Of a DNA stretch of 24,386 bases, positions 17,451 to 21,482 are shown in pieces. Made by a program: the position numbers and the translations under genes. This DNA comes from JAJVID01 sp036565725 (GTDB lineage Bacteria > Acidobacteriota > Blastocatellia > RBC074). Every line of letters starts with the position of its first letter. The first letter of the stretch is position 1. The stretch is from positions 1 through 24,386 of the forward strand of contig DATCXQ010000164.1 in assembly GCA_036565725.1 (NCBI GenBank). The letters are read 5' to 3'. The notes under the pieces were generated by a model. That model searched no databases and had not been told where the DNA came from. It was given only the letters and a program-made list of their open reading frames with translations.

Positions 17451-17633
17451 TTAGTACCGCGAGCGGTAGCGAGCGTGTCTCCATTACTCGTTTCATGGAA
17501 ATGTTTATGTGACTCCACTCAGGCTAACTGTGAGTAGCTCTGAATACCTTACGCCATCCAATCAGTAACAATAATAGCTGGATATTGCTCGAAGAATATT
17601 TTCGCGCGTCCCCGATAATTTTCTTGACTCGAT

Positions 17634-17663
17634 CGCAATAACTGGGATATAAGCTGACTTCGG
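17634..17663 (+). promoter_or_regulatory. Candidate sigma-70 promoter for the tRNA array
   Basis: TTGACT (17634-17639) is followed by GATATA (16-bp spacer) or ATATAA (17-bp spacer, 17657-17662). The surrounding DNA is AT-rich. This is the best promoter-like pair before the array, although the first tRNA starts ~430 bp downstream. Confidence 0.45.
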
Positions 17664-17947
17664 TCGGATAGAGAGTTCAAGCTATCTGGCAATCTTCAAA
17701 TTTAAGTTTCAGAAAGTTTTCAAATAGTTATGACGCTCAAAGGACACAAAAATCTGATAGCCAACGGCGCGATAGCGACAGGACTACCCTGCTGGCGGCC
17801 AGGCGTTTTTGTGCGCTTTGGGTTGGTCAATCCCGATACCTTAGCCACGTCACGCATGCTGGGAGAGACGCTGAAAGGCCGAGATCAACAGGGCAGTTCG
17901 ATTGAACGCCCGACTGGCGTCTATCTCTTTAGGCATCAATAGTCTTG

Positions 17948-17971
17948 CGGGAGCGGCAGTTCCCGCTCCCG
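17948..17971 (+). other. 9-bp hairpin in the array leader
   Basis: CGGGAGCGG (17948-17956) pairs perfectly with 17963-17971 across a 6-nt loop, followed by AAAA and no T-run. It could be an attenuator or RNA-processing site, but its role is unclear. Confidence 0.4.
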
Positions 17972-18102
17972 AAAATCCGAATACAGAATAGCAAAGGGTT
18001 TTTAGGTCGAGCGGGCCGCTCCAGCTTCAAAGATGTCTTTAGGCTGTGGAGTCGCTCGCTCTTTGCCTTTTGTCGCGTCTATTTGTTTGACGCGAATGCC
18101 AG

Positions 18103-18187
18103 CCCGAAGAGGCCGAATGGATCGGCGGTAGTCTGTAAAACTACGGCGCATACACGTCGCAAGCAGGTTCGATTCCTGCCTTCGGGA
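18103..18187 (+). tRNA. tRNA-Tyr(GTA)
   Basis: Acceptor CCCGAAG/CTTCGGG, anticodon stem GTAGT/ACTAC with loop CTGTAAA, long variable arm as expected for bacterial tRNA-Tyr, T-arm GCAGG-TTCGATT-CCTGC. First gene of the array. CCA is not encoded. Confidence 0.95.
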
Positions 18188-18204
18188 TAAGTGTGCTTTG
18201 TCGA

Positions 18205-18277
18205 AGGAGCGTGGTGTAACCGGATAACATTTCGGTCTCCAAAACCGACGCTTCGGGTTCGAATCCCGGCGCTCCTG
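18205..18277 (+). tRNA. tRNA-Trp(CCA)
   Basis: Acceptor AGGAGCG/CGCTCCT with G73, anticodon stem TCGGT/ACCGA, loop CTCCAAA, T-loop TTCGAAT. Standard class I shape. CCA is not encoded. Confidence 0.95.
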
Positions 18278-18284
18278 TCAGAGT

Positions 18285-18372
18285 GGAGGTGTGGCGGAAA
18301 TGGTAAACGCGCTGGTCCGCTAAACCAGAGAGCTATATTTGTCTCGTGTGGGTTCGAGTCCCACCGCCTCCG
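18285..18372 (+). tRNA. tRNA-Ser(GCT)
   Basis: Acceptor GGAGGTG/CGCCTCC with G73, anticodon stem CTGGT/ACCAG, loop CCGCTAA (C33), a long variable arm as expected for Ser, T-loop TTCGAGT. CCA is not encoded. Confidence 0.95.
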
Positions 18373-18435
18373 TCAAAGTTAATTGTTGTTATCGGAAAGG
18401 TAGTAGGAAGTAACAAAAAAGTAACACAAAATTCT

Positions 18436-18518
18436 GGAGGGCAAGCCTAATTGGTAAGGCAGCAGTTTCGAAAACTGCCGAGGTAAAACTCATCAGGGTT
18501 CGAGTCCCTGGCTCTCCG
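18436..18518 (+). tRNA. tRNA-Ser(CGA)
   Basis: Acceptor GGAGGGC/GCTCTCC with G73, anticodon stem GCAGT/ACTGC, loop TTCGAAA, and a variable arm pairing GAG with CTC. Class II shape is kept. It reads only UCG. Confidence 0.93.
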
Positions 18519-18532
18519 TCAGGTATACGTGT

Positions 18533-18607
18533 GCCGACGTGGCGCAACACGGCAGACGCGCTAAGCTCAGAACTTAGATGATGCAGGTTCGAATCCTGCC
18601 GTCGGCA
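18533..18607 (+). tRNA. tRNA-Leu(CAG), short variable loop
   Basis: Acceptor GCCGACG/CGTCGGC with A73, anticodon stem CTAAG/CTTAG, loop CTCAGAA. The D-arm (GTGGCGCAAC..GGCAGACGCG) is typical of Leu tRNAs. The variable region is only 5 nt (ATGAT); bacterial Leu tRNAs normally have a long arm. Confidence 0.9.
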
Positions 18608-18609
18608 TC

Positions 18610-18686
18610 GCATCGGTAGCTCAGCGGAAATCGAGAGCGCAGGTCTCCGAAGCCTGAGGACGCGAGTTCGAATCTCGCCCGATGCT
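18610..18686 (+). tRNA. tRNA-Arg(CCG)
   Basis: Acceptor GCATCGG/CCGATGC, T73, anticodon stem CAGGT/GCCTG, loop CTCCGAA, T-arm GCGAG-TTCGAAT-CTCGC. It starts two bases after the previous tRNA ends. Confidence 0.92.
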
Positions 18687-18689
18687 CCT

Positions 18690-18764
18690 GCGGACGTGGC
18701 GCAACCAGGTAGACGCGCAGCGCCGAGAACGCTGTTGTTGGAGGTTCAAATCCTCTCGTCCGCA
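18690..18764 (+). tRNA. tRNA-Leu(GAG), short variable loop
   Basis: Acceptor GCGGACG/CGTCCGC with A73, anticodon stem CAGCG/CGCTG, loop CCGAGAA (C33 in place of U33). The variable region is 5 nt (TTGTT) in place of a long arm. Confidence 0.88.
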
Positions 18765-18772
18765 TCGGGATT

Positions 18773-18847
18773 GCAGGTATGGCGCAATGTGGCAGACGCG
18801 GCGGTCTCAAGAACCGCAAGTTGTGGGTTCGAATCCCTCTACCTGCA
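18773..18847 (+). tRNA. tRNA-Leu(CAA), short variable loop
   Basis: Acceptor GCAGGTA/TACCTGC with A73, anticodon stem GCGGT/ACCGC, loop CTCAAGA, Leu-type D-arm. The variable region is 5 nt (AAGTT). One T-T mismatch in the T-stem. Confidence 0.88.
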
Positions 18848-18856
18848 TTGAGTCTT

Positions 18857-18929
18857 GTGGGCGTAGCTCAAATGGAAGAGCGCGAGCGCGCCATGCTCGA
18901 GGCTGGGAGTTCAAACCTCCTCGCCCACT
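18857..18929 (+). tRNA. tRNA-Gly(GCC), unusual anticodon loop
   Basis: Acceptor GTGGGCG/CGCCCAC, T73, anticodon stem CGAGC/GCTCG. The loop is GCGCCAT, with C33 and an atypical 32/38 pair. T-loop TTCAAAC. Confidence 0.85.
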
Positions 18930-18954
18930 TCTAAGGTTGTTGTTTGATTTTTTA

Positions 18955-19027
18955 GCGCGTCTGGCCGAGTGGATTCAGGCGCGTGGCTGCAGACCACGTT
19001 AGGCCGGTTCGATTCCGGCGGCGCGCT
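18955..19027 (+). tRNA. tRNA-Cys(GCA)
   Basis: Acceptor GCGCGTC/GGCGCGC with T73 (the usual U73 of Cys), anticodon stem CGTGG/CCACG, loop CTGCAGA, T-arm GCCGG-TTCGATT-CCGGC. Confidence 0.94.
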
Positions 19028-19037
19028 CTCAATATTG

Positions 19038-19114
19038 GCCGAAGTGGCGCAATCGGTAGACGCGCGGAGCTTAAACCTCCGAACACTTTGAGGGTTCGAC
19101 TCCCTCCTTCGGCA
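19038..19114 (+). tRNA. tRNA-Leu(TAA), short variable loop
   Basis: Acceptor GCCGAAG/CTTCGGC with A73, anticodon stem CGGAG/CTCCG, loop CTTAAAC. The variable region is 8 unpaired nt (AACACTTT), again without the Leu variable arm. Confidence 0.88.
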
Positions 19115-19119
19115 TTTAC

Positions 19120-19188
19120 GGCGGGCGGGCAAGTGCTCGGTTGGGGCTCATACTCCCGACGCGCTGGGAGCGTTACCCAGGCCCGCAA
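19120..19188 (+). tRNA. Degenerate tRNA-like gene with CAT anticodon
   Basis: A 6-bp acceptor GCGGGC/GCCCGC ends in AA, with an unpaired first base (G with A), which recalls initiator tRNA. Anticodon stem TGGGG/TCCCG with loop CTCATAC. T-stem CTGGG/CCCAG, but its loop AGCGTTA is not a normal T-loop. The D-arm is shrunk to 15 nt. It is either a decayed Met/Ile2 tRNA or a divergent functional one. Confidence 0.55.
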
Positions 19189-19208
19189 TTACAGTTGTTT
19201 GAAGTCAT

Positions 19209-19283
19209 GGGGCGTTTGGCAAGCTGGTTTAAGCCGTCAGTCTTTCAAGCTGAAGATCGCGGGTTCGAATCCCGCACGCCCTG
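19209..19283 (+). tRNA. tRNA-Glu(TTC)
   Basis: Acceptor GGGGCGT/ACGCCCT with a G-U first pair and G73, anticodon stem TCAGT/GCTGA, loop CTTTCAA, T-arm GCGGG-TTCGAAT-CCCGC. Confidence 0.93.
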
Positions 19284-19291
19284 CTGTTTGT

Positions 19292-19365
19292 GGGTCTGTG
19301 GCCTAACCGGATAAGGCAACGGTCTTTTAAATCGTGAAATGTGGGTTCGAGTCCCACCAGACCCA
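19292..19365 (+). tRNA. tRNA-Lys(TTT)
   Basis: Acceptor GGGTCTG/CAGACCC with A73, anticodon stem ACGGT/ATCGT, loop CTTTTAA, T-arm GTGGG-TTCGAGT-CCCAC. Confidence 0.94.
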
Positions 19366-19383
19366 TCGCGATCTTTGACATCT

Positions 19384-19474
19384 GCTCCTATAGCTCAATC
19401 AGGGAGAGCGGCACGAAGATGATGTGTCAGCGCCAGATCAGCGCAAGGTCCGGGTTCGAGTCCCGGTGGGAGCA
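19384..19474 (+). tRNA. tRNA-Ile-like (GAT) with long variable arm
   Basis: A 91-nt tRNA with acceptor GCTCCTA/TGGGAGC, A73, anticodon stem GCACG/TGTGT and loop AAGATGA (A33 and G37, both atypical). The variable region is 22 nt (19428-19449) with a GCGC-CAGATCA-GCGC hairpin, a class II feature not expected in tRNA-Ile. The T-arm CCGGG-TTCGAGT-CCCGG is normal. It is related to the next gene. Charging identity (Ile, Leu or Ser) is uncertain. Confidence 0.8.
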
Positions 19475-19483
19475 CTCTTTGCG

Positions 19484-19521
19484 GAATCAACGCCGTTCGC
19501 TAACGCGAGCGGCGCTGATTC
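19484..19521. repeat. Hairpin spacer between the two long-arm tRNAs
   Basis: GAATCA (484-489) pairs with 516-521 and CGCCG with 510-514. Pairing continues to a TAAC loop with one mismatch, giving about 17 bp. The stem ends directly at the first base of the next tRNA. It could guide processing. Confidence 0.75.
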
Positions 19522-19611
19522 GCTCCCGTAGCTTAACTGGAAAAGCCGCAGGCTTATAACCTGCTAGCGCCCGATCAGCGCGTGATCCGAGTTCGAATCT
19601 CGGCGGGAGCA
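19522..19611 (+). tRNA. tRNA-Ile(TAT) with long variable arm
   Basis: A 90-nt tRNA with acceptor GCTCCCG/CGGGAGC, A73, anticodon stem GCAGG/CCTGC, canonical loop CTTATAA and T-arm CCGAG-TTCGAAT-CTCGG. The variable region is 22 nt (19565-19586) with GCGC/GCGC pairing around CCGATCA, homologous to the GAT gene before it. A TAT anticodon is itself uncommon in bacteria, where AUA is usually read by a lysidine-modified CAU tRNA. Confidence 0.87.
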
Positions 19612-19621
19612 TTGAAATTAT

Positions 19622-19695
19622 GGCGGGTGTAGCTCAGGCGGCAGAGCGTCTGACTGTGAATCAGATAGTCGCCGGTTCGAGTCCGGCCACTCGCC
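19622..19695 (+). tRNA. tRNA-His(GTG)
   Basis: Acceptor GCGGGTG/CACTCGC with an encoded extra G at -1 (19622) opposite C73, the His identity element. Anticodon stem TCTGA/TCAGA, loop CTGTGAA. Confidence 0.94.
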
Positions 19696-19704
19696 CTGAT
19701 CTGT

Positions 19705-19777
19705 TGGGGAGTGGCGCAATTGGCAGCGCGGCGGTCTTTGAAATCGCAGGTTGTAGGTTCGATCCCTACCTTCCCAA
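19705..19777 (+). tRNA. tRNA-Gln(TTG)
   Basis: Acceptor TGGGGAG/CTTCCCA (U1-A72 as usual for Gln), A73, anticodon stem GCGGT/ATCGC, loop CTTTGAA, T-arm GTAGG-TTCGATC-CCTAC. Confidence 0.93.
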
Positions 19778-19786
19778 TCAGTTTTT

Positions 19787-19860
19787 GCGCCTGTAGCTCA
19801 GCCGGCAGCAGCGCACGGTCGATAACCGTGAGGTCGCAGGTTCGAATCCTGCCGGGCGCA
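19787..19860 (+). tRNA. tRNA-Ile(GAT), class I, with C33
   Basis: Acceptor GCGCCTG/CGGGCGC with A73, anticodon stem CACGG/CCGTG, loop TCGATAA (C33), 5-nt variable loop. It is a conventional-length second GAT tRNA, which makes the long-arm GAT gene formally redundant. Confidence 0.88.
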
Positions 19861-19870
19861 TTGAAATTAT

Positions 19871-19944
19871 GGGGCGTTGGTGTAGTCGGTTAACACGCTT
19901 GGCTCTCAATCAAGAGATAGTCGGTTCGAATCCGATACGCCCTA
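19871..19944 (+). tRNA. tRNA-Glu(CTC)
   Basis: Acceptor GGGGCGT/ACGCCCT with a G-U first pair, A73, anticodon stem CTTGG/TCAAG, loop CTCTCAA. The acceptor stem is the same as in the Glu(TTC) gene, suggesting duplication. Confidence 0.93.
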
Positions 19945-19955
19945 TCGAAATTTTC

Positions 19956-20031
19956 CGGGACTGTGGGCCAGCGGAGTGGCCGCAGCGCTGTCAACGCTGA
20001 GATCGTCGGGTTCAACTCCCACCAGTCCCGT
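19956..20031 (+). tRNA. tRNA-Asp(GTC), degenerate T-arm
   Basis: Anticodon stem CAGCG/CGCTG, loop CTGTCAA. The acceptor can form 8 pairs (CGGGACTG/CAGTCCCG) instead of 7. The T-stem TCGGG/CCCAC around loop TTCAACT has two mismatches. It may be decaying or have an 8/5-like fold. Confidence 0.8.
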
Positions 20032-20046
20032 CAAGGTTCGTGTTAT

Positions 20047-20122
20047 GGATCGGTAGCTCAATGGCAAGAGCTCCTGCCTCTTAAGCAGGAAGCTGTGGGT
20101 TAGAGTCCCACCCGATCCACCA
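20047..20122 (+). tRNA. tRNA-Lys(CTT), encoded CCA
   Basis: Acceptor GGATCGG/CCGATCC, A73 followed by an encoded CCA, the only one in the array. Anticodon stem CCTGC/GCAGG, loop CTCTTAA. The T-loop is TTAGAGT, with A replacing the conserved C56. Confidence 0.92.
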
Positions 20123-20168
20123 AACAGTTTTCATCGACGTCCGGTTGGATGTGACAACCGCGTATGGT

Positions 20169-20206
20169 GTCAGGCGACAATCGTTACCGCGAGATTGTCG
20201 CCTGAC
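20169..20206. repeat. 14-bp perfect hairpin in array spacer
   Basis: 20169-20182 pairs exactly with 20193-20206 around a 10-nt loop. It lies in the longest spacer of the central array (20123-20219), where no tRNA cloverleaf fits. Confidence 0.9.
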
Positions 20207-20219
20207 AGGCGCGATTCGA

Positions 20220-20293
20220 TGGGAGATAGCCAAGCTGGTAAGGCGCTCGATTGTTAATCGAGAGATGCGCAGGTTCGAATCCTGCTCTCCCAG
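20220..20293 (+). tRNA. tRNA-Asn(GTT)
   Basis: Acceptor TGGGAGA/TCTCCCA with G73, anticodon stem CTCGA/TCGAG, loop TTGTTAA, T-arm GCAGG-TTCGAAT-CCTGC. Confidence 0.94.
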
Positions 20294-20300
20294 TTTTTTT

Positions 20301-20375
20301 CAGGGTGTAGCTCAGTTTGCGCAGAGCGCGCGCCCCGGGAGCGCGAGGTCGCAGGTTCGAATCCTGCCGCCCTGA
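20301..20375 (+). tRNA. tRNA-Pro(CGG), with C33
   Basis: Acceptor CAGGGTG/CGCCCTG (C1-G72 and A73 fit Pro), anticodon stem CGCGC/GCGCG, loop CCCGGGA with C33, T-arm GCAGG-TTCGAAT-CCTGC. Confidence 0.9.
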
Positions 20376-20381
20376 CTTTTT

Positions 20382-20470
20382 GCGGCGAATGCCGATGGAA
20401 CTACATCGTCTCGTAAACGATCTTCCCGCCAAACTATGGGGAGAATGTTTCATCATTCCTTGTCGCCGTT
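20382..20470 (+). tRNA. Degenerate tRNA-like gene with CGT anticodon
   Basis: A 7-bp acceptor (GCGGCGA with TCGCCGT, first pair G-U), perfect anticodon stem ATCGT/ACGAT and canonical loop CTCGTAA. The D-arm is truncated. A paired extra arm (TTCCC/GGGGA) follows, then a T-stem-like GAATG/CATTC with a 6-nt loop and four extra bases before the acceptor. It is probably a decayed or rearranged Thr(CGT); an intact Thr(CGT) follows at 20557. Confidence 0.5.
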
Positions 20471-20473
20471 CGC

Positions 20474-20547
20474 GCGAGTGAGGCGCAAGTGGGTTGCGCG
20501 TCAGCCTTCCAAGCTGAAGTTTGTGGGTTCGAGTCCCATCACTCGCT
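20474..20547 (+). tRNA. tRNA-Gly(TCC)
   Basis: Acceptor GCGAGTG/CACTCGC with T73 (usual for Gly), anticodon stem TCAGC/GCTGA, loop CTTCCAA, T-arm GTGGG-TTCGAGT-CCCAT. Confidence 0.93.
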
Positions 20548-20556
20548 TTTGAATTT

Positions 20557-20629
20557 GTCGCCGTAGCTCAAAGGATGCAGCAGCCGTCTCGTAAGCGGCA
20601 GGATGTGGGTTCGATTCCCACCGGCGGCT
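20557..20629 (+). tRNA. tRNA-Thr(CGT)
   Basis: Acceptor GTCGCCG/CGGCGGC, T73, anticodon stem GCCGT/GCGGC, loop CTCGTAA, T-arm GTGGG-TTCGATT-CCCAC. Confidence 0.92.
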
Positions 20630-20644
20630 CTGGTTATTTGAAGT

Positions 20645-20716
20645 TGGGAGATCGTCTAATTGGCAGGACTGCGGACTCTGAATCCGCCAATCGTGGTTCG
20701 AATCCACGTCTCCCAG
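20645..20716 (+). tRNA. tRNA-Gln(CTG)
   Basis: Acceptor TGGGAGA/TCTCCCA with G73, anticodon stem GCGGA/TCCGC, loop CTCTGAA, T-arm CGTGG-TTCGAAT-CCACG. U1-A72 and G73 fit Gln. Confidence 0.94.
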
Positions 20717-20727
20717 TGGGATTTTTT

Positions 20728-20800
20728 AGGAGCGTAGCTCAGCGGTAGCAGCATCGGTCTTACAAACCGGAGGTCGTGGGTTCGATCCCCACCGCTCCTA
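20728..20800 (+). tRNA. tRNA-Val(TAC)
   Basis: Acceptor AGGAGCG/CGCTCCT with A73, anticodon stem TCGGT/ACCGG, loop CTTACAA, T-arm GTGGG-TTCGATC-CCCAC. Confidence 0.94.
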
Positions 20801-20803
20801 TTT

Positions 20804-20876
20804 GGGGTTGTAGCCAAATCGGCAAGGCGCTGGTCTTGCAAACCAGAAATTGCGGGTTCGAGTCCCGCCAGCTCCA
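20804..20876 (+). tRNA. tRNA-Ala(TGC)
   Basis: Acceptor GGGGTTG/CAGCTCC keeps the G3-U70 wobble pair (20806 with 20873), the alanine identity element, with A73. Anticodon stem CTGGT/ACCAG, loop CTTGCAA. Confidence 0.95.
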
Positions 20877-20882
20877 TTTTTT

Positions 20883-20954
20883 CAGGATGTGGGATAGTGG
20901 CCGTCCACCAGTCTTGGGAACTGGTTCACGCTGGTTCAATTCCAGCCATCCTGA
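20883..20954 (+). tRNA. tRNA-Pro(TGG)
   Basis: Acceptor CAGGATG/CATCCTG with A73, anticodon stem CCAGT/ACTGG, loop CTTGGGA, T-arm GCTGG-TTCAATT-CCAGC. Confidence 0.93.
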
Positions 20955-20958
20955 CTTT

Positions 20959-21034
20959 GTCCGTGTAGCTCAGCGGAACTAAGAGCGTCGCGCTACGAAC
21001 GCGAAGGGCGGGAGTTCAAATCTCTCCACGGACG
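20959..21034 (+). tRNA. tRNA-Arg(ACG)
   Basis: Acceptor GTCCGTG/CACGGAC with G73, anticodon stem TCGCG/CGCGA, loop CTACGAA. A34 would be edited to inosine by TadA, as for all bacterial Arg(ACG). T-arm GGGAG-TTCAAAT-CTCTC. Confidence 0.93.
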
Positions 21035-21039
21035 TCGCT

Positions 21040-21111
21040 GGTTGGTTAGCTTAACAGGCAGAGCGCTCGGTTGAAGCCCGACAGGACGAGGTTCGAGTCC
21101 TCGACCAACCA
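21040..21111 (+). tRNA. tRNA-Phe(GAA)
   Basis: Acceptor GGTTGGT/ACCAACC with A73, loop TTGAAGC, and an anticodon stem of four good pairs (TCGG/CCGA) plus a C-C mismatch at the top. T-arm CGAGG-TTCGAGT-CCTCG. Confidence 0.88.
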
Positions 21112-21121
21112 TCACCTTTTC

Positions 21122-21195
21122 GCCCGCAGGGCTGCGGCGGAAGCAGCGCTCGCGTGGTAAGCGAGAGGCCATCGGTTCGATTCCGATTGCGGGCT
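21122..21195 (+). tRNA. tRNA-Thr(GGT)
   Basis: Acceptor GCCCGCA/TGCGGGC, T73, anticodon stem CTCGC/GCGAG, loop GTGGTAA, T-arm ATCGG-TTCGATT-CCGAT. Confidence 0.92.
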
Positions 21196-21203
21196 TGCGA
21201 TCT

Positions 21204-21286
21204 CGAAACAGCGCCGCGCGCGTATGCGAACGGTTGGTCCTGCGCAGGATCAGCCGCTTACGCGCGGAGCTTTAATCGTTGTTTCG
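21204..21286. repeat. Nested palindromic element inside the array
   Basis: Concentric inverted repeats: CGAAACA/TGTTTCG (21204-21210/21280-21286), CGCGCGTA/TACGCGCG (21217-21224/21259-21266), and a central TCCTGCGCAGGA (21238-21249). The left arm resembles the outer arms of the 14475-14673 element. Confidence 0.75.
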
Positions 21287-21319
21287 GCCATTGGCTGAAA
21301 TCTCAGAAATCATCCACAC

Positions 21320-21386
21320 ATATCTTTCTCTCCCACATTTTCCTGTTAGCAAAACTAAAACAGGAAAATGTGGGAGAGAAGGATAT
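21320..21386. repeat. 28-bp hairpin inside the array
   Basis: 21320-21347 pairs with 21359-21386 over 28 bp (one G-T pair) around an 11-nt loop. It lies directly before the last array tRNA. It may be a stable RNA hairpin or a miniature element. Confidence 0.9.
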
Positions 21387-21392
21387 GAAACC

Positions 21393-21468
21393 GGGTCTGT
21401 GGTCTAATTGGACGCAAGGCGCTCGGCTTCTACCCGAGAGGATGCAGGTTCGAATCCTGCCAGACCCA
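21393..21468 (+). tRNA. tRNA-Arg(TCT)
   Basis: Acceptor GGGTCTG/CAGACCC with A73, anticodon stem CTCGG/CCGAG, loop CTTCTAC, T-arm GCAGG-TTCGAAT-CCTGC. Last gene of the array, 15 bp before the HNH gene. Its acceptor stem is identical to that of Lys(TTT). Confidence 0.94.
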
Positions 21469-21482
21469 TATGAGGCGACTTT

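Larger units (their letters stand above)
17451..18102. other. 652-bp intergenic region before the tRNA array
   Basis: I see no convincing gene here. Short open frames at 17730-17942 and 17945-18190 have no recognisable domains, and the second runs into the first tRNA. The region holds a short repeat built on ACCGCGAGCGGT near 17456, a candidate promoter (17634-17663) and a 9-bp hairpin (17948-17971). It is probably the leader region of the array transcript. Confidence 0.6.

Noticed and set aside
17730..18190. Two small open frames before the tRNA array
   Set aside because: No ribosome binding site, no domain, and the second overlaps tRNA-Tyr.
20132..20221. Possible third cryptic tRNA (CGGTTG-GATGTGA-CAACCG hairpin with TGT in the loop)
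   Set aside because: No D-arm or T-arm, the would-be acceptor overlaps tRNA-Asn, and a 14-bp hairpin occupies the region.
18389..20877. Many open frames on both strands across the tRNA array
   Set aside because: They are by-products of the repeated tRNA sequences (recurrent RxLPP and RRQDSN-like peptides).
18103..21468. CRISPR array
   Set aside because: The repeated TTCGAATC-type motifs are tRNA T-arms with cloverleaf partners; spacing and flanks do not fit CRISPR repeats.
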